Part shown: one piece after another, positions 1 through 7,617 of the stretch
How positions within the stretch are numbered: the stretch's first letter is position 1
Layout: each line of letters begins with the position of its first letter
Origin: an uncultured Clostridia bacterium
GTDB lineage: Bacteria > Bacillota > Clostridia > Christensenellales > UBA1242
Assembly (NCBI GenBank): GCA_934772525.1
Contig: CAKVMI010000002.1
Location: forward strand, 62,001 to 126,000
Direction of reading: 5' to 3'
DNA: 64,000 bases
Notes under the pieces: generated by a model
Database searches by the model: none
What the model saw: the letters and a program-made list of their open reading frames with translations, nothing else
Told to the model about the DNA's origin: nothing
Program-made: the position numbers and the translations under genes

Positions 1-53
1 TTTTTCCAAATAATCTTTCGCTTAATTTTGTCTGCTTCATTATTAATTTCCAT
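1..53 (-). CDS. N-terminal fragment of an unidentified protein (cut by the window edge)
   Basis: Reading the minus strand from an ATG at 53 gives 17 open codons, beginning MEINNEADKIKRK, that run off the edge. A GGAG motif lies 8 nt upstream of this ATG, which is ideal SD spacing. A second in-frame or alternative ATG at 40 would give MKQTKLSERLFGK but has a poorer SD. The fragment is too short to identify. Its existence is inferred only from the SD and the open frame. Confidence 0.35.
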   Translation of the reverse strand, partial: MEINNEADKIKRKIIWK

Positions 54-1303
54 AAAAATTGCTCCAAATATTTATATAATTAGTATACCAAATTTTACGT
101 ATTTTTCCAAATAATTTAGTATATAATAAATTTTTCTTACAACAAAGTAGGGAAGTACCGCTTAAATTTCAAACGAATAGTAAGTATATTTTAGTTTATG
201 ACAAGTTCTGCTGTGCTTAAGCTTCTCCGTCTTTATTCCGCTAGAACCATAAATATTAAATTAATGCAAAATAGATATATAAATGAATATGGATATACAA
301 AAAGATTGGTTTTTATATTGAAAATAAACACCTACGAATGAATTAAAATTGTACCAAATAAATCATATTTAAGTATGCAGTAATAATTAGTACTAAATAT
401 AATACCATAAGTAATACATTATAATACGCTGTAACACAATACAATACATAGCAATACAGTTTAATACTATAATAAAAGCAATAACACTTTAATACAAAGT
501 TATATAAAATTTAATTAAGCAAAGGGAATACCCACAAATCTGCATAGTATGGACACTTTAATCTATTCGCCAAATACAGATTTTACGAATTGTTAGAAGT
601 TTTTTTAGGGTAAATAACGTAATTTTAGAGCAAATTTTAGATTTCAATTTATCCGCACATTTTATAAATTTTTTAACCTCTTTCGTGTATTACAAATTTT
701 TGTTAATTTTTTACAGCGACTTCATATAAAATTTGTTTCTCAAATAATATATAAAATATAATGTGTTCTGTGTCAAATTGCGACAAATTCTCAAATAGCA
801 TTCTGTGTTGCAATTTTTATCAAATCGTATAATTTTCAATAAAAACTTTTTAATAGTTTATCTCAGTGTATTTCACACAGTAAAAATCTGAAATATTTGG
901 CTATTAAGATTTTTTAGTTTTCTCATATTTAATATTTAAGGTTTAAGCGGTCTGTGACAGAATTAAATCAAATTACCATTAATAAAATCATCGAAATTCT
1001 GCTACAAATTATAAATTCATCCATTAGGTAAATTCCATATAGTCTCTTGTTAGATTTTATGAGATAAAATTAAACCATTTCTAACTGAATCTCCTTAAAT
1101 TTATCGTATAATCATACTGCTTTTTGTAAATATTTAGCCACATATGGTGTAAATCATAACGTCGCACGTGGTTGTTTTTTATCTAATAATTCATTAATAA
1201 TTTATTATTTTATTACTCAGACTGCAAATTTTAAGTACTTCCCCGAAAATTTGCAAATTTTTAATAAATTATTAACATTTTGCGAAATGTTATAAAATTT
1301 ATT
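54..1303. other. A+T-rich gene-free region
   Basis: No open frame with coding character is visible on either strand over about 1.25 kb. The stretch holds a 10-bp-phased AATAC array (411-490) and a pair of inverted GGGAAGTAC-containing segments at 150-169 and 1226-1243. It also holds several short hairpins, such as AACATTT/AAATGTT at 1274-1291, and a possible imperfect stem pairing AAATTGC near 777 with GCAATTT near 812. I recognise no known RNA gene, origin or dif site in it. It could hold an unrecognised ncRNA or a decayed element. Confidence 0.6.
411..490 (+). repeat. Helically phased AATAC array, 10-bp period
   Basis: Successive 10-base blocks starting at 411 read gtAATACatt, atAATACgct, gtAACACaat, acAATACata, gcAATACagt and ttAATACtat. 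One block then fails, and 481 reads atAACACttt. The core therefore recurs at exactly 10-bp steps in seven of eight positions, with only the flanks varying. Extra out-of-phase copies lie at 401, 438 and 491. This spacing places every core on the same face of the helix. The function is unknown; options are cooperative protein binding, DNA bending, or chance in an A+T-rich tract. Confidence 0.7.
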
Positions 1304-1331
1304 TTGCTAAGCAAAAATTTTGTGATATTAT
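1304..1331 (+). promoter_or_regulatory. Sigma-A-like promoter of the tyrosine recombinase (predicts leaderless mRNA)
   Basis: TTGCTA (1304-1309), a 16-bp spacer and TATTAT (1326-1331). Six bases separate the -10 element from the ATG at 1338, so the expected +1 is the A of the start codon. No SD precedes the ATG. An imperfect palindrome TTTTGC-TAA-GCAAAA overlaps the -35 element. Confidence 0.5.
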
Positions 1332-1337
1332 TTAGTT

Positions 1338-2396
1338 ATGAAAACTTATTTTGAACAACGTACAGCCAACACATTATTAAAATTAAGGCAAGTTATGTCA
1401 GAATTGCCAGATTTTGCATACAAGTATTTTGTAGGAATTGAGCAAACCACTTCCCCACTAACAAGACTAAATTATGCCTACGACATAAGAATATTTTTAG
1501 GTTACCTTGTGACAAAAACAAAAGTTTTTGGTGATAAAAAATTAAAGGAACTTGAAGTATCCGATTTAAACAATGTAACCGCGGATGATATAGAATTATT
1601 CTTAAGTTTTTTGACGCATTATGAAGTCGACAATAAAGAATTTAATAATAGCGACCTAGGAAAAGCCCGTAAGCTATCCTCAATTAAATCATTCTTTAGT
1701 TATTTTTACAACAAAGGATACATAAATGAGAATGTAACTCAAAAAGTAAAAACTCCAAAAATTCACGACAAGCCAATTATACGACTTGAAACTGATGAAA
1801 TTTCTAAATTGATTACCATTGCGGAGAGCGGTAAATGTCTATCTGACCACGAACAAGCTTACCATGACAAAACAAAAGAGCGTGACGTTGCAATAATTAC
1901 GCTTATGTTAGGAACGGGCATTCGTGTGTCTGAGTGTGTTGGGCTTAATATGGACGATATAGATTTTGAAACAAACGGCATTCGCATAACTCGTAAAGGT
2001 GGAAACCAAGAAATTGTATATTTTGGTGACGAAGTAAGAATTGCACTGCTTCAGTATCTTAGAATACGTTGTGAAAATAAAGAAGCTCGTAATGAAGATG
2101 CGTTGTTTTTATCATTACAAAATAGACGTATAACTGTACGCAGTGTGCAAAAATTAGTAAAAAAATATGCAAGCATCACTACCCCGCTTAAAAAAATTAC
2201 GCCACATAAATTGCGTAGTACATTTGGTACCGAACTATATAGAGAAACAAAAGATATTTATATAGTAGCAGATGTTTTGGGGCATAAAGATGTAAACACG
2301 ACAAAAAAACACTATGCAGCAATGAGTGAAGATATTAGGCGTAATGTAGCAAACGTTGTTAAACTTCGTGATGACGGGGATACTCATAACGAGTAA
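1338..2396 (+). CDS. Tyrosine recombinase (XerC/XerD-type integrase family)
   Basis: A 352-residue site-specific recombinase that would cut and rejoin DNA through a 3'-phosphotyrosyl intermediate. The N-terminal SAM-like core-binding domain spans roughly 25-135 and the catalytic domain 150-335. The catalytic set is complete: R196 (GTGIRVSE), K220, H290 and R293 (HKLR), H316 (LGHKD) and Y326. It is about 50 residues longer than typical XerC/XerD, mainly at the N-terminus, in the 90-110 loop and in an insert around 165-182. A downstream ATG at 1392 with a weak AAGG upstream is an alternative start, but the full N-terminus looks family-like. It is a single gene beside lexA without cargo or a visible attachment site, so a chromosomal housekeeping Xer-like role is more likely than a mobile integrase. 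The dif partner was not found. Confidence 0.9.
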   Translation: MKTYFEQRTANTLLKLRQVMSELPDFAYKYFVGIEQTTSPLTRLNYAYDIRIFLGYLVTKTKVFGDKKLKELEVSDLNNVTADDIELFLSFLTHYEVDNKEFNNSDLGKARKLSSIKSFFSYFYNKGYINENVTQKVKTPKIHDKPIIRLETDEISKLITIAESGKCLSDHEQAYHDKTKERDVAIITLMLGTGIRVSECVGLNMDDIDFETNGIRITRKGGNQEIVYFGDEVRIALLQYLRIRCENKEARNEDALFLSLQNRRITVRSVQKLVKKYASITTPLKKITPHKLRSTFGTELYRETKDIYIVADVLGHKDVNTTKKHYAAMSEDIRRNVANVVKLRDDGDTHNE

Positions 2397-2554
2397 ACAT
2401 ACATTATTTAGTTCTGTTATTATAAAATTAGACCTGTATTTGAGTTTTTATTAAAGACGTTATAAAACTTAAAAATAATAATTTAATTTAAAAATTAATA
2501 GTTTTAAGCTTAAATTTAAACAAAATAAAGTTTAACGTGTTATTAACCAATTAA

Positions 2555-2610
2555 AAAAGACCTATTTTGAAGTAACTTCTGTGTGGCGCTTCAGTATTAG
2601 GTCTTTTATT
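2555..2610. terminator. Bidirectional terminator between the recombinase and the Cys/His-rich gene
   Basis: AAAAGACCTA (2555-2564) pairs with TAGGTCTTTT (2598-2607), with a nested TGAAG/CTTCA stem inside. A T-rich run follows on the plus strand, and the A-run at 2553-2558 supplies one for the minus strand. It serves both convergent genes. Confidence 0.85.
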
Positions 2611-2611
2611 T

Positions 2612-3217
2612 TTAATCGTCATCTAATCCATACATTTTATATAATTCGTCCAGACTCGTCCCTGATTTATCAATCTTATCAATTTTTATTTCAGCATATC
2701 CATCTTTATCGGTATTGATAGAATCTAAACACATTCCGCAGTTATCACAAATTTTATTTGGGTCAAGTTCGCAAGTAAAATCGGTTTCATCGTCAAACTC
2801 AAATTCTTTATATTTAGACAACTTTTGTTTCAACTTCTCTTCACGTACCCTATTATATTCTTCTTCATTTGTATAGGAGTTATCTTCGCTTGTGTGGTCG
2901 TCGGCTCCACACATGCAACTTTCATTATGATTATGGGTATGACAGCAATCGTCTTTTGTGTCTTCATCCCCGTTATCCGCACATTCTCCACAATTTTCAT
3001 TTTCGCAATCGCAATGTGCAGTTTTATGATTAAAATAATTTGAATAAAAATTATCAACGGTTGAAGTACCATTATTAGAACTTACTACGTTCTCACAAAT
3101 TTCTTGACTATCGTCATCTTCGGCTTTGTCACTTTCTTCATCTACAATATCATCATCTATTATCTCATCGTTAAAAACTATGTTATAATCTAATTCATTA
3201 TCATCTTGTTTTTTCAT
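2612..3217 (-). CDS. Acidic Cys/His-rich hypothetical protein with a C-terminal CxxCxxC motif
   Basis: A 201-residue, very acidic protein without signal peptide or membrane segment. The N-terminal two thirds is Asp/Glu/Asn-rich and probably disordered. It carries a Cys/His-rich stretch (residues about 68-107, with CDCENENCGEC and CCHTHNH) that could bind metal. The C-terminal 60 residues look folded and contain KICDNCGMCLD followed by an IKIDKIDK segment, suggesting a small zinc or metal site. The start is supported by GGGGAG upstream and by its own promoter divergent from lexA. I do not recognise the family. Placement back-to-back with lexA suggests shared control but does not define a function. 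Confidence 0.75.
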   Translation of the reverse strand: MKKQDDNELDYNIVFNDEIIDDDIVDEESDKAEDDDSQEICENVVSSNNGTSTVDNFYSNYFNHKTAHCDCENENCGECADNGDEDTKDDCCHTHNHNESCMCGADDHTSEDNSYTNEEEYNRVREEKLKQKLSKYKEFEFDDETDFTCELDPNKICDNCGMCLDSINTDKDGYAEIKIDKIDKSGTSLDELYKMYGLDDD

Positions 3218-3243
3218 AATATATCTCCCCTAAAATCTAACCT

Positions 3244-3272
3244 ATTATACTACAAATTTGGTGCATTTTCAA
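3244..3272 (-). promoter_or_regulatory. Sigma-A promoter of the Cys/His-rich gene
   Basis: On the minus strand, TTGAAA (3272-3267), a 17-bp spacer and TATAAT (3249-3244). It is divergent from the lexA promoter, and the two -35 elements are separated by 27 bp containing the SOS-like box. Confidence 0.75.
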
Positions 3273-3288
3273 TAAAAAATACGAATCC

Positions 3289-3328
3289 AAACATTTGTTT
3301 TGCAATTTTTTAAGATTTGTGCTATAAT
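3289..3328 (+). promoter_or_regulatory. lexA promoter with an adjacent SOS-box-like operator
   Basis: TTGCAA (3300-3305), 17 bp, TATAAT (3323-3328). Immediately upstream, AAAC-ATTT-GTTT (3289-3300) has the layout of the Firmicute SOS box GAAC-N4-GTTC with its two outermost bases changed, and it touches the -35 element. LexA autoregulation is the obvious inference; binding is not shown by sequence alone. Confidence 0.6.
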
Positions 3329-3356
3329 AAATTCACTAATTTTGGAGAAAAAATCA

Positions 3357-3974
3357 ATGGCAAAGGCAACTATAGAAAAACTAAATAGCGTAATGAACTT
3401 CATCACAGAATATATAAATGAGCATAACTACCCACCTACCGTTCGTGAAATTTGTATTTCGGCGAAAGTAACTTCTTCTGCAACCGCCCAATATTACCTA
3501 GATAAACTTGAAGAAATGGGCAAAATTAAGCGTAGCACCGCAAGAAATAGAAGTATTGAACTTGTAGACAAAGAACCACTTAATAGAGTTGCGGTAAGCA
3601 CCATCCCACTTGTTGGAACTGTTGCATGTGGTAATCCGATTCTAGCAACTGAAAATATCCAAGATTGCCTAGCATTCTCCAAAAACATATTATCTGGAGA
3701 TTCGGATGAACTTTTTGCACTAAAAGTACAAGGCGACAGCATGATAAATATAGGGATATTAAATGGCGATATAGTAATTGTAAAGAAACAAAACACCGCA
3801 CAAAACGGCGAAATTGTAGTTGCTTTAATTGATGAAGGTGCAACAGTAAAACGCTTTTTTAAAGAGTCTAATAGCATACGCTTACAACCAGAAAACGACT
3901 ATATGGAACCAATAATTGTGCCAAATTGCGAAATTTTAGGCATCGTAAAAGGATTATTTAGAAATTTTAAGTAA
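3357..3974 (+). CDS. lexA: LexA repressor (SOS regulator, self-cleaving)
   Basis: A 205-residue SOS repressor, the same length as Bacillus LexA. The winged-helix DNA-binding domain spans about 1-70 and the S24-type latent protease domain about 80-205. The cleavage bond is Cys91-Gly92 (VACGNPI) instead of the usual Ala-Gly; Cys-Gly is also the UmuD cleavage bond. Catalytic Ser128 (QGDSM) and Lys165 (ATVKRF) are present. The start at 3357 has GGAG 10 nt upstream. An upstream in-frame extension to 3300 would run through the promoter and is rejected. LexA represses SOS genes until RecA filaments trigger autocleavage; recA, ruvAB and mutSL are also in this window. Confidence 0.95.
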   Translation: MAKATIEKLNSVMNFITEYINEHNYPPTVREICISAKVTSSATAQYYLDKLEEMGKIKRSTARNRSIELVDKEPLNRVAVSTIPLVGTVACGNPILATENIQDCLAFSKNILSGDSDELFALKVQGDSMINIGILNGDIVIVKKQNTAQNGEIVVALIDEGATVKRFFKESNSIRLQPENDYMEPIIVPNCEILGIVKGLFRNFK

Positions 3975-3993
3975 CCTGCTCTATTAAAAATCT

Positions 3994-4057
3994 AAAAATT
4001 CAGATAATTTTAAGTAAGTTTAATTTAATGATTTCCTTATTATCTGGATTTTTCTTT
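3994..4057 (+). terminator. lexA terminator
   Basis: A 15-bp stem pairs 3994-4008 with 4039-4053 (one G-U pair), followed by a T-rich run TTTTTCTTTT. Confidence 0.8.
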
Positions 4058-4151
4058 TAAGATGAATAAAAAATGTATCTAATTTAACTTTTATAAAACT
4101 TCAAAACGACTAAAATATTATTGTAATATAGCCCCTGACTGGCTCATATAC

Positions 4152-4180
4152 TTGACAAAATGGGAAAAAAGTAGTATAAT
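4152..4180 (+). promoter_or_regulatory. Consensus sigma-A promoter of the CNNM-type gene
   Basis: TTGACA (4152-4157), 17-bp spacer, TATAAT (4175-4180): a perfect match at both hexamers. The expected 5' leader is about 57 nt. Confidence 0.85.
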
Positions 4181-4243
4181 TTTTAGAACAATATTCATTT
4201 GAGCATTTTGCCCAAATCACAATGAATAAAGTTTAGGAGTAAA

Positions 4244-5689
4244 ATGGTTGTCCCGAGTTTTAAACTCTTAGGAGAAATCTTAACTGGTAAATCGTTTGCC
4301 AATACCGATGTTTTATTAATAATTGGCATTATCCTTTTAATATGTTGTTCAGCTTTCTTTTCTGCGAGCGAAACAGCATACAGTTCTAGCAATACGCTAA
4401 GACTTAAAACATTAGCAGAAGAAAAGCAAAAAGGTGCAAGAAAAGCAATCTATATAACCGAAAATTTTGAAAAAACGCTTTCATTACTACTTACATTTAA
4501 TAACTTAGTAAATATTGCGTGTACCTCTATTGCAAGTTATATGTTTGTAAAATTTATTGCAAATCCTACAATATCTAATATTTTAAACACCGTTATTCTA
4601 ACAATTATTATTCTTATCTTTGGTGAAATATTACCAAAGTCAAGCGCAAAAGTTGACCCAGAAAAAACGGCTTTAAAATTTTCAGGCGCAGTTTATTTTC
4701 TATTAAAATATGCAGTTGTTTTATATTACCCATTCTATGCATTGCAAAAAAGAGCAACTAGAAAAAAGGTAAAATCTACAGCTCCAACTGTTACTGAAAA
4801 CGAATTAGAAAGCATTATTGACACTATGGAAGAAGAAGGTGTAATAGACCATGACAATAAAGAAATTTTACAAGGTGCTATTAACCTATCCGAACTTTCA
4901 GCGTACGATGTAATGACTCATCGTAAGGATGTTGTATTTGTAGAACTTGACCAAACTTTGGAAGAAGCCGAAAAATTATTCTTAGAAACACAATATTCAA
5001 GACTTCCAGTGTATAGCGAAACTATTGATAATATTGTTGGTGTAATTAACCAAAAGGATGTGTTTAGCACTATCCTATCCAACAAGCCTAAAACTACTAT
5101 TAAAAACCTTATGAAGCCTTGTCACTTTGTTTCGGAAGTTATGAAACTTGATGACCTTATTAGAGAATTACAATCTGAAAAGAAACATATGGCAATTGTA
5201 GTAGATGAACAAGGCGGTACAAGCGGATTAGTTACACTAGAAGACTGTATAGAAAGTATGTTTGGTGAAATTTATGATGAACACGATGAAGTCGAAACCG
5301 AAGAAAAAATTGTTAAGCAAGAAGACGGCAGTTATATTATAGACGCCGACACCGAACTAACTGAACTTTTCGAAAAACTTGAAATCGAACATATTCCAGA
5401 ATCTAATTATTCTACCGTTGGTGGTCTAATATTCGAAAAAGCCGAAGAACTTTGTGATGTTAATGATGTAATAAAGATAGATACTATAGATGAACAAATT
5501 GATGAACATGGTAATTACATCACAAAGCCAATTACATTAGTTTTTACAATTTTGGAAACTGAAAGCAATAAGATTGTGAAAGCAAAACTAGAAATTATTG
5601 AGCATAATATAACCGATAACGATGATGATACGACGACTAGCGAAGAAACAAAAATAAGCAATACCGAAGACACCGACCATAATGATTAA
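4244..5689 (+). CDS. CNNM/HlyC-CorC-family membrane protein with CBS pair
   Basis: A 481-residue integral membrane protein of the CNNM (DUF21)/CorC class, linked to Mg2+ or other divalent-cation export in bacteria. The DUF21 membrane region occupies about residues 20-165 and includes the family signature SASETA near 43-48. A CBS-domain pair follows at about 200-325 (sensor for adenine nucleotides in characterised relatives), then a CorC_HlyC C-terminal domain near 345-430. The last 25 residues are an acidic, low-complexity tail. An SD-like AGGAG lies just upstream. It is monocistronic, between the lexA terminator and a strong terminator of its own. The older 'hemolysin' name for this family is not supported as a function. 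Confidence 0.9.
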   Translation: MVVPSFKLLGEILTGKSFANTDVLLIIGIILLICCSAFFSASETAYSSSNTLRLKTLAEEKQKGARKAIYITENFEKTLSLLLTFNNLVNIACTSIASYMFVKFIANPTISNILNTVILTIIILIFGEILPKSSAKVDPEKTALKFSGAVYFLLKYAVVLYYPFYALQKRATRKKVKSTAPTVTENELESIIDTMEEEGVIDHDNKEILQGAINLSELSAYDVMTHRKDVVFVELDQTLEEAEKLFLETQYSRLPVYSETIDNIVGVINQKDVFSTILSNKPKTTIKNLMKPCHFVSEVMKLDDLIRELQSEKKHMAIVVDEQGGTSGLVTLEDCIESMFGEIYDEHDEVETEEKIVKQEDGSYIIDADTELTELFEKLEIEHIPESNYSTVGGLIFEKAEELCDVNDVIKIDTIDEQIDEHGNYITKPITLVFTILETESNKIVKAKLEIIEHNITDNDDDTTTSEETKISNTEDTDHND

Positions 5690-5691
5690 TT

Positions 5692-5728
5692 AAAAAATAG
5701 AAAGTATAAAATATACTTTCTATTTTTT
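5692..5728. terminator. Terminator of the CNNM-type gene
   Basis: A 17-bp perfect stem (5692-5708 with 5712-5728) around a 3-nt loop, ending in TTTTTT. The A-run on the 5' side makes it potentially bidirectional. Confidence 0.85.
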
Positions 5729-5850
5729 AACTTACAATATTTCTATTTTTCTTGCAATATAGAGATAACTTACTTATGATTAATAATTTCGCAAAAGCGT
5801 ACAAATAACTAGCACTATCTATCAATTAATTAGCCTACAACCTTAATTAA

Positions 5851-5880
5851 AAAGACTTCCTAAATTCTAGGAAGTCTTTC
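5851..5880 (-). terminator. Terminator of the AOS-family gene
   Basis: AAAGACTTCCTA (5851-5862) pairs perfectly with TAGGAAGTCTTT (5868-5879) across a 5-nt loop. It lies just after the stop at 5900 on the minus strand and is followed by a T/A-rich run. Confidence 0.8.
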
Positions 5881-5899
5881 ATAATTATTAAATTGGAAT

Positions 5900-7090
5900 C
5901 TATCTATTTAATAAACCAAGTTCACTAAATACAGATTGAATAATATCTGCTGCTTCGTCCATTAACTCTTCGGTATGAGTTGCTGTATAACTTGTTCTTA
6001 TTAAGCATTCTCCCGGTGGAGTTGCTGGAGGCAATACTGGATTAACATAAACGCCTCTTTCAAATAACATTTTGCAAGCTTTTAATGTAACTTCTGGTTC
6101 GTATGTGTAAATTGGAATAATTGGAGTATTAGCCTCTTCCCTAATTTTAATTCCACGTTTTTTAAGTGCTTGACGCATATATTCGGTAATTTGCAACAAA
6201 TGTTCTCTGCGTTCTGGTTCGGTCTTTATAATTTCCAACGCTTTACGAACCGCTGCAATACTTGCAGGTTGAATTGATGCACTAAATATAAATGGTCTAG
6301 AGTTATGACGAATATAATCAATAATCTTTTTATCTCCTGCACAATATCCACCAAGACTTGCTAAACTCTTAGAAAATGTTCCAGCTATAATATCTACTTC
6401 ATCTTCTAGATTAAAATATTCAGCAGTACCCCTACCATTCTTACCTAATATTCCAAGTGCATGAGCATCATCAATCATAATACGAGCGCCATACTTATGC
6501 TTAAATTCTACTAGTTTTGGTAGATTACAAATATCTCCACCCATACTAAATACACCATCGGTAACGATTAAAATACCCTTCTCCTTTGGTATATTTTTTA
6601 GTTTTTCTTCTAGGTCTTCCATATCTGCATGTTTAAATCTTACCATATCTGCGTAACTTAATCTAATTGCATCATAAATGCTTGCATGGTTTTCTTTATC
6701 ACATACAACAACATCACCTCTACCACAAAGTGCAGAAATAACACCAAGATTGGTTTGGAAACCAGTACTCATAGTAACGCAATCTTCTTTGTTTAGAAAT
6801 TCCGCTAGTTCCTTTTCCATTTCTACGTGGCCAATTGTAGTACCATTTAAAAATCTACTACCACTACAGCCAGTACCATATTTTTCGGTAGCATCAATAG
6901 CCGCTTTAATAACTCGTGGGTCACTAGTTAGTCCCAAATAGTTATTTGAGCCTATCATTATTTCTCTTTTACCTTCCATCTCGACAACTATATCTTGTTT
7001 GCTTTCTAATGAATGAAAGTAAGGATAAATGCCAAGTTCTTTATATTTATCAGCCAATTCGAAATCGTAACATTTTTTAAATAAGTCCAT
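5900..7090 (-). CDS. PLP-dependent alpha-oxoamine synthase, serine-palmitoyltransferase-like
   Basis: A 396-residue fold-type I PLP enzyme of the alpha-oxoamine synthase family (KBL, BioF, HemA, SPT), which condenses an amino acid with an acyl-CoA under decarboxylation. Visible features are His135 (NHAS) stacking on PLP, Asp207 and His210 (IDDAH), and the Schiff-base lysine K241 in GTFSKSLASLGG. From memory, several stretches are closer to Bacteroidetes serine palmitoyltransferase than to KBL or BioF: GSRFLNGT near 78, FSKSLAS and VNPVLPPATPP near 353. No biotin genes or threonine dehydrogenase lie nearby. The specific substrate is therefore uncertain, with KBL- or BioF-like activity as the alternative. 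It is monocistronic with its own promoter, AAGGAG SD and terminator. Confidence 0.85.
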   Translation of the reverse strand: MDLFKKCYDFELADKYKELGIYPYFHSLESKQDIVVEMEGKREIMIGSNNYLGLTSDPRVIKAAIDATEKYGTGCSGSRFLNGTTIGHVEMEKELAEFLNKEDCVTMSTGFQTNLGVISALCGRGDVVVCDKENHASIYDAIRLSYADMVRFKHADMEDLEEKLKNIPKEKGILIVTDGVFSMGGDICNLPKLVEFKHKYGARIMIDDAHALGILGKNGRGTAEYFNLEDEVDIIAGTFSKSLASLGGYCAGDKKIIDYIRHNSRPFIFSASIQPASIAAVRKALEIIKTEPERREHLLQITEYMRQALKKRGIKIREEANTPIIPIYTYEPEVTLKACKMLFERGVYVNPVLPPATPPGECLIRTSYTATHTEELMDEAADIIQSVFSELGLLNR

Positions 7091-7122
7091 TTTAGTTCTC
7101 CTTAAATTTATATGTTATATTT

Positions 7123-7152
7123 ATTGTACCATATATTGCCCCTTTAAGACAA
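7123..7152 (-). promoter_or_regulatory. Promoter of the AOS-family gene
   Basis: On the minus strand, TTGTCT (7152-7147), 18 bp, TACAAT (7128-7123). AAGGAG follows before the ATG at 7090. Confidence 0.6.
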
Positions 7153-7617
7153 ACAAATTGACATACTAATTTATAAAATTCACTTGTCGAAAGTTGTAAT
7201 TTGTTACGATTTTAACTTTTATTTCTCAAGTTTTTTAATTAAATTTACAAGTAAATAGATAAATATTTTACGCCTATCATAGAGACATTTAATACGTTCA
7301 AGCAAATACTCTATCATTGTAAATCCCGCCAAAATCACCCCAAATTTAACGCAAATTATTGTTTTGCAAAAACAAAAAACTGCAAATATCAAGTTTCGTT
7401 TGATAATTTTGCAGTTCATTTTTTATATAAAAATATAAAATTTTAAGTTTATTTTTTAATCAATTTTTTAGTTTTAATTTAGTTTTAATTTAGTTCTCAG
7501 TATATTAGTAAATCTACCATTAAAGGTTACAAACTAATATAGCCAATGTAATTGATTTTTTTGTTTTATGAAAATTTATTAACATTATATTTAATTAAGT
7601 TTATATCAAAACGTAAA
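7153..7617. other. Intergenic region with one large hairpin and an 11-bp tandem repeat
   Basis: No convincing gene. 7378-7416 forms a long imperfect hairpin (AACTGCAAATATCAA against TTTGATAATTTTGCAGTT) with T-runs on both outer sides, so it can terminate either strand; it probably ends the mutS-ynbB operon. 7471-7495 holds about 2.3 copies of GTTTTAATTTA. A 66-codon frame at 7219-7419 starts inside the hairpin without an SD and is not called. Confidence 0.55.

Noticed and set aside
1230..1340. dif site next to the recombinase
   Set aside because: Palindromic A+T-rich segments are present, but none resembles the 28-bp Firmicute dif consensus.
1338..2396. Recombinase as integrase of a mobile element
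   Set aside because: No cargo genes, direct repeats, tRNA-derived att site or other phage/ICE genes lie nearby; neighbours are core genes.
3300..3356. N-terminal extension of LexA by 19 codons
   Set aside because: It would run through the -35 and -10 elements of lexA. ATG 3357 has an SD and gives the standard 205 residues.
7219..7419. 66-codon open frame on the minus strand
   Set aside because: It starts inside a strong hairpin, has no SD, and its composition is that of A+T-rich non-coding sequence.
7471..7495. CRISPR or VNTR from the GTTTTAATTTA tandem copies
   Set aside because: Only about two and a half short A+T-rich copies, without spacers.
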